Assembly: GCA_963765075.1 (NCBI GenBank)
Contig: CAVXVA010000008.1
Coordinates: 496,001 to 560,000 of the forward strand
Reading direction: 5' to 3'
Length of the DNA stretch: 64,000 nt
Source of the DNA: JAENVU01 sp963765075
GTDB taxonomy: Bacteria; Actinomycetota; Acidimicrobiia; IMCC26256; JAENVU01
The notes under the pieces: generated by a model
Seen by the model: only the letters and a program-made list of their open reading frames with translations
The model's database searches: none
Told to the model about the DNA's origin: nothing
Shown here: positions 1 to 8,231 of the stretch, piece by piece
Layout of the letters: each line of letters opens with the position of its first letter
Numbering within the stretch: position 1 is the first letter of the stretch
Program-made: the position numbers and the translations under genes

Positions 1-2
1 TT

Positions 3-536
3 CGCGCCGCGGCCATCGAAGAAGCCGAGGCCGAGGCGCTCTACGAGGAATGGCTGAGCACCGTCGGCGAGGGGGTTGCGGGCTACGTCACCCCGAAGGT
101 CGCGGTCGCGGCGATCGTCGGGAACGAGGCCGGCGAGATCCTGCTCACGCAACGGGCCGACAGCGGCATCTGGCTCTACCCCGTTGGGTGGGCCGATGTG
201 GGGTACTCCCCGTCGGAGATCGCGATCAAGGAGGTCTACGAAGAGACCGGGATCGAAGTGGAGGTGCAGTCACTGATCACCGTGCTCGATGGTCTCCGCC
301 TCGGGTTCGCCCGGATCCCGATGTATTCACTGGTCTTCCACTGCCGCATGATCGGCGGGGAGCTTCGTGGTCATCCGCTCGAGACCCGTGCGGTTGGTTT
401 CTTCCCCCGAGACGGGCTCCCGCAACCGATCGCGGGGATCCACCGGTGGGGCGAACTCGCATTCCGAGCGATCGACGGTGAGACCTTCCCCGCCGATTTC
501 GACCTGCCTCGGACCCCACCGTGGCGGGGCGACTGA
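3..536 (+). CDS. NUDIX hydrolase (5' partial)
   Basis: A NUDIX pyrophosphohydrolase whose 5' end lies outside the window; the frame is open from base 3. About 35 residues of Glu/Ala-rich N-terminal region precede the NUDIX fold, as in NUDIX proteins with an N-terminal extension. The NUDIX box is visible at 171-252 (VGWADVGYSPSE...KEVYEETGI). It departs from the consensus: the first Glu after the glycine is Tyr, and the Arg of REUXEE is Lys, while the metal-binding EVYEE core is intact. The family hydrolyses nucleoside diphosphates linked to another moiety; the substrate cannot be read from the sequence. It is followed closely by a convergent gene. Confidence 0.85.
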   Translation, partial: RAAAIEEAEAEALYEEWLSTVGEGVAGYVTPKVAVAAIVGNEAGEILLTQRADSGIWLYPVGWADVGYSPSEIAIKEVYEETGIEVEVQSLITVLDGLRLGFARIPMYSLVFHCRMIGGELRGHPLETRAVGFFPRDGLPQPIAGIHRWGELAFRAIDGETFPADFDLPRTPPWRGD

Positions 537-562
537 CGACACGGGCCGCGGCCGGGACCTCG

Positions 563-1048
563 TCAGCGAGCGGTGAGACCGAGCTGTTCGCCGAGCAGGC
601 TGACGATCGAGATCGCGCCTTGGGTGCGCTCCCACTCGTTCCCGACCACTTCGTGGTCCACCAGGCCGCAGGCTGCCGGCGCGATGGTCAGGACCTCGCG
701 GACCCGCTCGGCGAGGGTCGCAGGTTCGAGTTCGTCGCCGTACGCCGGGAAGCATTCGAGGCCGTCCCAGAGATCGGTCAAGGCGCGCGCCTCCGAACCG
801 AGTGGAATCGCGGTGGGATCGTTGTCACGTTCGAGCGAACCGACGACGATTTCCCAGAGGTCGTACGGGGAGAGCCCAGGGGGCGGCTGATATCCCCTCA
901 CCGGATGCAGGCGCCACTCCAGGACTGGCTCCCCGGTGAACCAGGTCTGGGAACCGTTGACGTAGCTGTCGACGGGGAGACCGAGGTCGGCGTCCATCGC
1001 GAGTACGAGTTCGGGAGAGATTCGCCAGAGTGCGGCCGCCGTCTGCAT
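563..1048 (-). CDS. Hypothetical protein, 161 aa
   Basis: I do not recognise the family. The product is an acidic, soluble-looking protein of 161 residues with no signal peptide or membrane segment, and with Trp residues spread along its length (ALWRISPEL, SQTWFTGEP, LYDLWEIV). It lies between the NUDIX gene (convergent) and the WS/DGAT gene (divergent, with starts about 60 bp apart). The frame is accepted as coding because its composition is that of an ordinary protein, whereas the opposite-strand reading frames here are Arg-rich. Confidence 0.6.
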   Translation of the reverse strand: MQTAAALWRISPELVLAMDADLGLPVDSYVNGSQTWFTGEPVLEWRLHPVRGYQPPPGLSPYDLWEIVVGSLERDNDPTAIPLGSEARALTDLWDGLECFPAYGDELEPATLAERVREVLTIAPAACGLVDHEVVGNEWERTQGAISIVSLLGEQLGLTAR

Positions 1049-1093
1049 GAGGCGACGCTACTGGCACCCTGACCCGACTTCACCGCCGGCCGG

Positions 1094-1099
1094 TACGCT
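1094..1099 (+). promoter_or_regulatory. Candidate -10 element (TACGCT) for leaderless WS/DGAT gene
   Basis: TACGCT ends 7 nt before the GTG at 1107, so transcription would begin at or next to the start codon. There is no ribosome binding site in the gap. Confidence 0.5.
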
Positions 1100-1106
1100 C
1101 CGCCCC

Positions 1107-2534
1107 GTGACGGTGTACCAAAGGTTGAGCTCGCTCGACACCTCCTTCCTGCACCTGGAGTCCATCGAGACCCCGATGCACGTGGGAACGCTCGTCACGT
1201 TCGAGGGGGCGCCGTTCTTCGATGCTTCTGGCCGGTTTCGACTCGCAGAGGTGCGAGCGCTCGTCGCCTCTCGGTTGCACCAGATCCCCAAGTTCCGCCA
1301 ACGCCTGATGTCGGTGCCGATGGAACAGGGTCGCCCGGTCTGGGTGGATGACGATCGCTTCGACATCTCGTATCACGTGCGGTTGACTGCGTTGGCGCGT
1401 CCCGGTTCGTGGAGTCAACTGTTGGAGCTCACGGCCCGGGTCCAAGCGCAACTCCTCGACCGCTCGCGTCCGTTGTGGGAGCTGTGGTTCGTCGAAGGGC
1501 TCGAGGATGGGTCGGTCGGTCTCCTCCACAAGACCCATCACGCCATGACCGACGGTGTGTCGGGCGTCGATGTGGCCACGGTGCTGCTCGACATCACGCC
1601 GGGCTTCGTCGTCGAGCCGGCGCCACCGTGGACTGCCGAGCCCGCACCGTCGAGTTCTCGACTGCTCGCCGACACGCTGGTCGAACGTTCGACCGAACCC
1701 TCGGAGATCGCGCGCACGATGCGCGGCCTCGTCCGCGCGCCGCACCGAGCCGTCGAGAAGACCGGTCGGGTGGGTCAGGGGATCCGCAGTCTCTTCGACC
1801 GTTCGCCGATCGCGCCGCGCACATCGCTCAACGTCGAAGTGGGCCGTCGTCGCCGGTTCGTCGGCGTGCCCATTCCACTTCCCGAGGTCCAGGCCATCCG
1901 CGCTAGGAGTGGTGGCACGGTGAACGACGTGGTGCTGGCGATCGTGAGCGGTGCGTTGCGGCGGCGGTTCACCGACCGGGGAGACGACCTTCCGGAGCAC
2001 GTGCGCGTCCTGTGTCCGGTGTCGGTGCGCGATCCCGGCAGCGATATCGAACTCGGGAACCAAATCTCGGCCCTCTTCGTCGATCTCCCGATCGCCGAGC
2101 CCGATGCCGAGACGCGACTGCGCGAGATCAGTTCGTGCACGCGGGCCCTGAAGGATCGCGAGCAAGCGGTTGGCGCATCGTTCCTGCTCGACCTGACCCA
2201 CTTTGCGGCGCCCACGATCTTGGGTCTGGCCGCCCGGGCGATTCATCGCCAACCGTTCGTGAACCTCGTGGTCACCAACGTCCCGGGACCGCCCGTGCCG
2301 CTCTACTGCCTCGGCGGGCGCATGAACGCGGCCTACCCCTTGGTGCCGCTCACGCACAATCTGAGCCTGGGAATCGCGATCTTGTCGTACTGCGACACCT
2401 TGCACTTCGGGCTGTACGCCGACGCTGATGCGAATCCTGATCTTGATGAACTGGGCGACGATCTCCGGACCGCGCTCGCCGAGCTACGCCACGCCGACCA
2501 ACCCGTCGCCGTGACCAAAGGAGCCGTCGGATGA
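1107..2534 (+). CDS. Wax ester synthase/diacylglycerol acyltransferase (WS/DGAT)
   Basis: A 475-residue acyltransferase of the WS/DGAT family, which transfers acyl groups from acyl-CoA to diacylglycerol or fatty alcohols for storage lipid. The N-terminus (RLSSLDTSFLHLES...PMHVG) is typical, and the HHxxxDG active-site motif is present as HHAMTDG near residue 142. The C-terminal half carries the conserved NVPGP segment. The GTG at 1107 is chosen because homologues begin just before RLSxLD and because TACGCT lies 7 nt upstream, suggesting a leaderless mRNA. An in-frame GTG at 1113 is also possible. The gene overlaps the amidase gene by 4 nt. Confidence 0.9.
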   Translation: MTVYQRLSSLDTSFLHLESIETPMHVGTLVTFEGAPFFDASGRFRLAEVRALVASRLHQIPKFRQRLMSVPMEQGRPVWVDDDRFDISYHVRLTALARPGSWSQLLELTARVQAQLLDRSRPLWELWFVEGLEDGSVGLLHKTHHAMTDGVSGVDVATVLLDITPGFVVEPAPPWTAEPAPSSSRLLADTLVERSTEPSEIARTMRGLVRAPHRAVEKTGRVGQGIRSLFDRSPIAPRTSLNVEVGRRRRFVGVPIPLPEVQAIRARSGGTVNDVVLAIVSGALRRRFTDRGDDLPEHVRVLCPVSVRDPGSDIELGNQISALFVDLPIAEPDAETRLREISSCTRALKDREQAVGASFLLDLTHFAAPTILGLAARAIHRQPFVNLVVTNVPGPPVPLYCLGGRMNAAYPLVPLTHNLSLGIAILSYCDTLHFGLYADADANPDLDELGDDLRTALAELRHADQPVAVTKGAVG

Positions 2535-3967
2535 CTCAACTCTGGCAACAGGATGCGTGGCAGCTGGCTGACGCCGTTCGCGGTGGGGAGATCTCGTCGA
2601 CCGCGATCCTCGAGGAGTCGTTGGCGCGGATCGCCGATCGTAATGGCGAACTCAACGCGGTCTGCTTCCTGGATGAGGAGGGTGCGCGGGCTCGCGCGAT
2701 CGAGATCGACGCGGCGGTGGCCCGCGGTGAAGATCCGGGCCCGTTCGCGGGTGTGCCGCTCGGCGTGAAGGAACTGGCCCAGGCGAAGGGGTTCCCGGAC
2801 ACGCACGCGTCGGTCGTGTATCGCGACGAGATCGCGCTCGAGGATTGTCCCGAGGTGGCCGGCCTGCGTGGCGCGGGCGCGGTGGTCACGGCGTTGACCA
2901 CGGCCCCGGAGTTCGGGATCCCGAGCTACACCGCGAGTCCACTCCACGGCGTAACTCGGAACCCGTGGAATCCCGACCGGACCCCGGGTGGCTCGTCGGG
3001 CGGGTCGGCGGCGGCGATCTCGGCCGGCCTGTTGCCGCTCTGTACCGGGAGTGACGGTGGTGGTTCGATTCGGATCCCGTCGGCCTACACCGGGTTGCCG
3101 GGCATGAAGCCCACGTTCGGACGCATCGCGCACGGCGGCATGCACGACCCGTTCGACACCGGCCTCACCTCGGTCAGTGGTCCCATGGTGCGGTCGGTCC
3201 GCGATGCGGCGCGCTACCTCGACGCGACGAGTGGCCCGCACGCGGCCGATCCCACCTCGCTGCCCACGCCCGCTCCCTACGAGCCGCTCGTGGCCGACGT
3301 CGACCGTGCTCGCGATGTTCTGCGGGGTCGACGGGTTGCTTGGACCTCCACCCTCGGGTACGCCGAAACCGATCACGCCGTGGAAGCCTCGACCCACGAC
3401 CTCGCGATGGCGTTGGTCGAGGCGGTCGGCCTGGAACTGATCGATGTGCCGATGGCGTTCCCGAAGCCCGGCCGCGCGTGGGGGATGCTGGGCGCCGGCG
3501 ACATGGCCGCGTGGAAGCTCGATCGGTGCACCGAACAGATCGACGAACTCGATGTCCTGGCGCGGATCTCGATCGAGGGGTTGCCGAAGCTGCGGGCGCG
3601 TCACCTCGGCGCGGCGGTACGGCGTCGCCAGGAGATTCTGTGCGCGTCGGCCGAGGTGTTCGACCAGGTCGACCTCCTGTTGCTCCCGACCACGCCGACC
3701 ACCGCGTACCAGGCCGAGGGCACCCTCGTCGGCGATCTCAACGGTCGCGAGGTTGATCTGTTGTACCTCTCGGCACCGTTTACGGCACCGTTCAACATGA
3801 CCGGGCAGCCCGGAATGTCGATACCGTCGGCGCGGGTTGGTGGGATGCCCTGCGGACTCCAGATCGTGGCCCGTCGGCACGAGGACGAGCTGTGTCTCGC
3901 GGCGGGCGCAGTGCTCGAGGTCGTCCGTCCGTGGCCCAAGTTCGCCCCGGGTACGCTCCCGGCGTGA
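2531..3967 (+). CDS. Amidase (amidase signature family)
   Basis: A 478-residue serine amidohydrolase of the amidase signature family. The Ser-cisSer-Lys catalytic set is visible: Lys in GVPLGVKELA near residue 79, the Ser of GGSSGGSAAA near 155, and the Ser of GSDGGGSIRIP near 178. There is no signal peptide, so it acts in the cytoplasm. ATG at 2531 overlaps the stop of the upstream acyltransferase (ATGA), and its own stop overlaps the start of the metallo-beta-lactamase gene (GTGA). The three are therefore probably co-translated. The natural amide substrate cannot be told from the sequence. Confidence 0.92.
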   Translation: MTQLWQQDAWQLADAVRGGEISSTAILEESLARIADRNGELNAVCFLDEEGARARAIEIDAAVARGEDPGPFAGVPLGVKELAQAKGFPDTHASVVYRDEIALEDCPEVAGLRGAGAVVTALTTAPEFGIPSYTASPLHGVTRNPWNPDRTPGGSSGGSAAAISAGLLPLCTGSDGGGSIRIPSAYTGLPGMKPTFGRIAHGGMHDPFDTGLTSVSGPMVRSVRDAARYLDATSGPHAADPTSLPTPAPYEPLVADVDRARDVLRGRRVAWTSTLGYAETDHAVEASTHDLAMALVEAVGLELIDVPMAFPKPGRAWGMLGAGDMAAWKLDRCTEQIDELDVLARISIEGLPKLRARHLGAAVRRRQEILCASAEVFDQVDLLLLPTTPTTAYQAEGTLVGDLNGREVDLLYLSAPFTAPFNMTGQPGMSIPSARVGGMPCGLQIVARRHEDELCLAAGAVLEVVRPWPKFAPGTLPA

Positions 3968-5154
3968 CCGACACTGCCAGTCGGCCGGGCGACCCGCGGG
4001 CGTCCAGGCCGCCCAAACAGGAACAGGAACGCGCTTCGGAGGAGATCGCCGAGGTGGCACCCGGGGTGTTGCGCATGCAATTGCCGATCTGGCTGCCGGG
4101 CTTGGGCCACGTGAACATGTACGGCCTGATGGACGACCGCGGCCTGGCGGTGGTCGACCCGGGCCTGCCGGGCCCGTCGAGCTGGAAGGCGTTGAAGTCG
4201 CGTCTCGCATCGGCGGGATACAAGGTGAAGGACATTCACACGGTTCTCGTCACCCACTCACACCCCGACCATTTTGGGGCGGCGGGTCGGATCAAGAAGG
4301 AGTCGGGTGCGCAACTGATTGCGCACAAGGCGTTCACGACGTGGTCGCTCCAACGCCGCGGCGCGACGTTGAGCGAATCCGACGCCGAGCGTCTGGAACA
4401 AGAGGCGATCGCCGAAGCCGCGCACTATCACGGACCGTCGCTCGACGAATTGCCGCCGATGACCGACGACGATCACGCCGCCCTCGACGACATCACCGCC
4501 GAGACCCAGCGCATGTCGGTCCCGTGGGGTGGCACGACCCCCTGGGGCGGAAGTACCCATCCCAACCCGCCGCTCTCCCGACGCATGATGATCCGGGCGA
4601 TGCGGCTGTTGTTCGCACCGCCGGATCCGACCCGCCGAGTGCGTCACGGTTCGCCGATCCGGTTGGGTGGTCGAGACTGGCTTGCGGTACACACGCCTGG
4701 CCACACCTTGGATCACCTGTGTCTCTACGATCCCGAGCACGGCGTACTGCTCTCCGGTGATCACGTGTTGCCCACGATCACTCCGCACGTGGCCGGGTCC
4801 GGACAGGGCGACGCGCTCAGCTCCTATTTGGCCACCCTGGACCTGGTCGGCTCCCTCGATGGCGTTCGGTTGGGTCTGCCGGCGCACGGTCACCCCTTCG
4901 ACGATGTGCCCGGCCGGGTCGAGGCCATCAAGGATCATCACTTCGAACGCATGGAGAAACTGCGGGAAGCGTCGCTCGCGCTCGGCCCGGCGAGCGTGGT
5001 GGGCCTCTCCCACGAACTGTTCCCGGAACGCCACTGGGGTGTGATGGCCGAGAGTGAGACGTTCGCTCACCTCGAACATCTCCGTCAGTCCGGCCAGGCC
5101 GAACGATGGGATGACGACGGCACGTTCATGTATCGGGTCGCGGCCGCGAGCTGA
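3964..5154 (+). CDS. MBL-fold metallohydrolase
   Basis: A 396-residue metallo-beta-lactamase-fold hydrolase. The metal-binding HxHxDH motif appears as HSHPDHFG near residue 98. Further ligands lie in HTPGHTLDHL (near residue 245), LSGDH and the late PAHGHPF. An insert of about 100 residues separates the first two metal motifs. Start at GTG 3964, overlapping the amidase stop by 4 nt. Members near lipid-metabolism genes are often thioesterases or lactonases, but that is only analogy here. Confidence 0.88.
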   Translation: MTDTASRPGDPRASRPPKQEQERASEEIAEVAPGVLRMQLPIWLPGLGHVNMYGLMDDRGLAVVDPGLPGPSSWKALKSRLASAGYKVKDIHTVLVTHSHPDHFGAAGRIKKESGAQLIAHKAFTTWSLQRRGATLSESDAERLEQEAIAEAAHYHGPSLDELPPMTDDDHAALDDITAETQRMSVPWGGTTPWGGSTHPNPPLSRRMMIRAMRLLFAPPDPTRRVRHGSPIRLGGRDWLAVHTPGHTLDHLCLYDPEHGVLLSGDHVLPTITPHVAGSGQGDALSSYLATLDLVGSLDGVRLGLPAHGHPFDDVPGRVEAIKDHHFERMEKLREASLALGPASVVGLSHELFPERHWGVMAESETFAHLEHLRQSGQAERWDDDGTFMYRVAAAS

Positions 5155-5170
5155 ACCCGGCCGGGAGGAC

Positions 5171-5176
5171 TACCGT
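5171..5176 (+). promoter_or_regulatory. Candidate -10 element (TACCGT) for leaderless M20 peptidase gene
   Basis: TACCGT is followed by 7 nt and then the ATG at 5184. No ribosome binding site lies between them. Confidence 0.5.
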
Positions 5177-5183
5177 CCTTTCG

Positions 5184-6503
5184 ATGGTCGACGATCTCAC
5201 CAGGGAAGCCACGGCACTCCTCCAGGACTTGATCCGGAATGAATGTGTCAACGACGGTGCGGTGGAATCCGGCCACGAGATTCGCAGCTCGGATCTGCTG
5301 ACTGGGTATCTCGAAGGCTGCGGCGCCGACCTCGAGCATTACGAGCCTCAACCGGGGCGGCGCAGCGTGCTGGCCAAGATCGAAGGGTCTGATCCCGACG
5401 CTCCCACCCTGATGTTGATGGGTCATACCGATGTTGTGCCGGTGAACCCGGATGGCTGGACGCGTGATCCCTTCGGCGCCGAACTCGACGACGGCATGAT
5501 CTGGGGCCGGGGCGCGGTCGACATGCTCAACCTGACGTCCACGATGGCCGTCGCGTTCAAGCACCTCGCCCGCTCGGGGTTCACTCCCAAGGGCACGCTC
5601 ATGTTCCTCGGTGTCGCCGACGAGGAAGCACTCGGCACGTGGGGTGCGAAGTATCTGGTCGAGCACGAACTCGATGCGATGCGCTCCGATTACGTCATCA
5701 CCGAATCGGGCGGGTACCAGGTGCCCACGCCGATGGGAACCCGGCTGCCGATCATGGTCGAGGAGAAGGGCACGTTCTGGTCCAAGATCGTCGTCCACGG
5801 GACGCCGAGTCACGCCTCGCAGGCGTACAAGACCGACAACGCCTTGGTGACGGCGGCCGAGATCGTGCGCCGGATCTCCGAGTTCCGACCGGAGGTACAG
5901 ATCGGCGAAACCTGGCGTCGCTATGTCGAGGGCTTGGGGTTTCCGTCGGGGCTCACCGACCCGGAACAGATCGAGGGTCTCATTGCCGACCTGCCGGTCG
6001 CGCTGGGTCGCATCGCCCATTCGTGCACCCACACCACGATGGCGCCCACCGTCGTACACGGCGGTACGAAGACGAACATCATTCCGGATCGTGTCGAACT
6101 CCAGGTCGATGTGCGCACGATGCCGGGCCAATCCGGCGCGGCCGCCGAAGCGTTACTCATGGAGGCGATCGGCGACCTCGCCGACCGCGTGGAGATCTCC
6201 TCGAACGACGATCCCGCCACTGCGTCACCCGTCGACACGCCGCTCTGGGAATCGCTGAGCCGGGTGACCGGCCGATTGTGTGAGGGGTCGGCTCTGGTCC
6301 CCACGATCATGACGGGCGGCACCGACAACCGGTTCTTCCGGCGGGTCGGCTCCGTCGGATATGGCTTCGGACTCTTCAGCCGACGGATCGGCTTCGAGGA
6401 CTACGCCCGCATGTTCCACGGTCATGACGAGCGGGTCGATCAAGAGAGCCTCGAGCTCTCGACCCAACTCTGGCTCGCCCTCGCCGACGATCTTCTGAAC
6501 TGA
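5184..6503 (+). CDS. M20 family metallopeptidase
   Basis: A 439-residue zinc peptidase/deacylase of the M20/M25/M40 family (ArgE/DapE/CPG2-like). Visible motifs are MGHTDVVP (first metal His, near residue 80), GRGAVDM (bridging Asp, near 108), the catalytic DEEALG pair near 147, and a C-terminal FHGHDE carrying the last His ligand. It is cytoplasmic, with no signal sequence. The family removes N-acyl groups or splits dipeptides; the substrate is not determinable here. It begins 29 nt after the MBL gene and has its own candidate promoter. Confidence 0.9.
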   Translation: MVDDLTREATALLQDLIRNECVNDGAVESGHEIRSSDLLTGYLEGCGADLEHYEPQPGRRSVLAKIEGSDPDAPTLMLMGHTDVVPVNPDGWTRDPFGAELDDGMIWGRGAVDMLNLTSTMAVAFKHLARSGFTPKGTLMFLGVADEEALGTWGAKYLVEHELDAMRSDYVITESGGYQVPTPMGTRLPIMVEEKGTFWSKIVVHGTPSHASQAYKTDNALVTAAEIVRRISEFRPEVQIGETWRRYVEGLGFPSGLTDPEQIEGLIADLPVALGRIAHSCTHTTMAPTVVHGGTKTNIIPDRVELQVDVRTMPGQSGAAAEALLMEAIGDLADRVEISSNDDPATASPVDTPLWESLSRVTGRLCEGSALVPTIMTGGTDNRFFRRVGSVGYGFGLFSRRIGFEDYARMFHGHDERVDQESLELSTQLWLALADDLLN

Positions 6504-6539
6504 ACCGAGTTCCCGGCCGGACCGGGCCGATGAGGTTGG

Positions 6540-7397
6540 TCACGCGCCCTGGTCGCGCAGGTACTCCTCGAACGCTTCGGCGATCGATTCGCCGTCGGGC
6601 AGCTCGTCAGGGTCGACCGCATCGTCGACCTGGTGGGCTTCGAGATTGTCGACGTACTCACGCAGGTCGTCGTCGGCAGCCAGCGCGGCATCGACTCGAG
6701 TCCGCCATGCGTCCGAGGCGACGCGCAACTCGCGCAGATCCAGGTCGAGTCCGACCGTGCGGGAGAAGCCTTCGAGGAGTGCGGTAATCGCCGGGGGGTT
6801 GGGCGGGGCGGCCACGTAATGCGGCACCGGAACCCACAGCGATGCGGAGGCGAACCCGGCCTGGCGACACGTATCGTGCACGACGCCGACGATGCCGGTC
6901 GGGCCCTCGTATCGGGACCGAGTCAGGCCGATGCGATCCATGATTTCGGGATCGGTCGCGCTGCCGGTGATGCGCGGCGCGTGCGAATGGGGACTGTCGG
7001 CCAGGAGCGATCCGAAGGTGACGACGGTGTTCGATCCGATGGTGCGGGCGACCTCCATGATCGCATCGCAGAATCCCCGCCAGTCGTAGTTCGGCTCCGG
7101 GCCGGTGATGACGACGAGGTCGGGTTGTCCGTCGGGCGTGGCCGCGGCGCGGATCGAGTACTGCGGCCAGGAGAGGTCACGCGTGACGCCGTCGATCAGG
7201 GTGACCACGGGTCGCTGCGCCTGGAAATCGATATGGACCTGTGGGTCGATGGTCGCGAACTCCACGGCTCCGTAGCGGGCGGCCACCCAGTCGGCGGCGT
7301 CGCTGGCGGCGTCGGCCGCATCGTTCCAACCGGTGAAGGCCGCGAGCACCACGGGGTCGACGAGGACCGGTTCGTGGTCCCACTGCAACGAACTCAT
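6540..7397 (-). CDS. PAC2 family protein
   Basis: A 285-residue member of the PAC2 (proteasome assembly chaperone 2-like) family, common in actinobacteria and of uncertain function there. The N-terminal AAFTGWNDAADAA segment and the central VVTFGSLLADSPHS region match the family. The C-terminal 60 residues are acidic and helical. Start at ATG 7397: translation from there gives the normal family N-terminus, and TACCAT lies 6 nt upstream (leaderless pattern). The longer frame to 7523 overlaps crcB and is not used. Confidence 0.85.
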   Translation of the reverse strand: MSSLQWDHEPVLVDPVVLAAFTGWNDAADAASDAADWVAARYGAVEFATIDPQVHIDFQAQRPVVTLIDGVTRDLSWPQYSIRAAATPDGQPDLVVITGPEPNYDWRGFCDAIMEVARTIGSNTVVTFGSLLADSPHSHAPRITGSATDPEIMDRIGLTRSRYEGPTGIVGVVHDTCRQAGFASASLWVPVPHYVAAPPNPPAITALLEGFSRTVGLDLDLRELRVASDAWRTRVDAALAADDDLREYVDNLEAHQVDDAVDPDELPDGESIAEAFEEYLRDQGA

Positions 7398-7403
7398 CCC
7401 CCG

Positions 7404-7409
7404 ATGGTA
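7404..7409 (-). promoter_or_regulatory. Candidate -10 element (TACCAT) for leaderless PAC2 gene
   Basis: On the minus strand, TACCAT lies 6 nt before the ATG at 7397. The spacer is C/G only. Confidence 0.5.
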
Positions 7410-7473
7410 GGGGCTCGCCCTCGGAGATCGGCACGCGGACCAGCCTGGGGGTCGTGATGCGGGCGACCGGAGC

Positions 7474-7827
7474 TCAGCGAGCAGTGAGGCTGACTCCGAC
7501 GGCCGCGAGCACCAGCCCGCCACCGATGCTTGCGCTGAGATAGCCCAGGCGGGCGGGGAGCCGGAGGCGGGTCGCCTCGACCATGAAGGTCGAGAAGGTG
7601 GTGAACGCGCCGAGAAAGCCGATCCCGGCGATCCGGGCCAGGTCCGGATTCACCTGGTGAATGTCCGCGCGGCCGGCGAGCAACCCGAGGGCCGCCGCGC
7701 CGAGGAGGTTCACCACGAGTGTTCCCCAAGGGAATCCGGCCCCGAACCGCCTCGACAGCGATCGTTCCAGCAGGTACCGGCTGGGCGCTCCCAGGGCGCC
7801 GGCCAGGGCAATGGCAATGGTGATCAC
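7474..7827 (-). CDS. crcB: Fluoride channel FluC/CrcB, subunit 1
   Basis: A 117-residue membrane protein of the FluC (CrcB) fluoride channel family, with four predicted transmembrane helices. Family signatures are GAPSRYLLER near the N-terminus, the WGTLVVNLLG pore segment and GAFTTFSTF. It is one of two tandem, non-identical copies. Start at GTG 7827, overlapping the stop of the other copy by 4 nt (GTGA). In organisms with two small crcB genes the channel is often a heterodimer; that assembly is inferred here. Confidence 0.9.
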   Translation of the reverse strand: MITIAIALAGALGAPSRYLLERSLSRRFGAGFPWGTLVVNLLGAAALGLLAGRADIHQVNPDLARIAGIGFLGAFTTFSTFMVEATRLRLPARLGYLSASIGGGLVLAAVGVSLTAR

Positions 7828-8231
7828 TGCTCGTCCTCGACCACGAGCCAAGGGGAAATTCGCGCGCACCGTTCACCGGCGAACGCGGCGATGAATCCGC
7901 CGACGACCGACGCGGCGATGTAGGCCATCGCGAGCGAGATCCTGTCGGCCCGGAGGAGTTGCACGGTGGCCACCGCAAAACTCGAGAAGGTCGTGAACCC
8001 CCCGAGTACGCCGACCCCGAGGAACGGCCGCCACGTTTCGTCGTGCGGACGGTGGCGCGTCAACGCGCCGAGGAGGAGCCCCAGGCAGTAACTTCCGACC
8101 AGGTTGATCGCCAGGATCATGGTCGGGAAGGTGCCGGGCCCGGCCGGAGCGACCCGTCCGAGACCGTCACGCAACAGCGTGCCGATTGCACCGCCGAGGG
8201 CCACGAGGCCGACGGTGCGCGCCGCGATCAT
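7824..8231 (-). CDS. crcB: Fluoride channel FluC/CrcB, subunit 2
   Basis: A 135-residue FluC/CrcB homologue with four transmembrane helices. The GGAIGTLLRDGL start, the ILAINLVGSYCLG pore helix with its conserved Asn, and GGFTTFSSF are clear. The pair exports fluoride passively and protects the cell from fluoride toxicity. The ATG at 8231 overlaps the stop of the upstream kinase-like gene (ATGA), and the stop overlaps the second crcB. No fluoride (crcB-motif) riboswitch is expected directly upstream, since the gene is embedded in an operon. Confidence 0.9.
   Translation of the reverse strand: MIAARTVGLVALGGAIGTLLRDGLGRVAPAGPGTFPTMILAINLVGSYCLGLLLGALTRHRPHDETWRPFLGVGVLGGFTTFSSFAVATVQLLRADRISLAMAYIAASVVGGFIAAFAGERCARISPWLVVEDEQ

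Noticed and set aside
2333..4210. Long minus-strand ORF of 625 aa
   Set aside because: Antisense to WS/DGAT, amidase and MBL genes; Arg/His/Gly-rich translation typical of GC-biased shadow frames.
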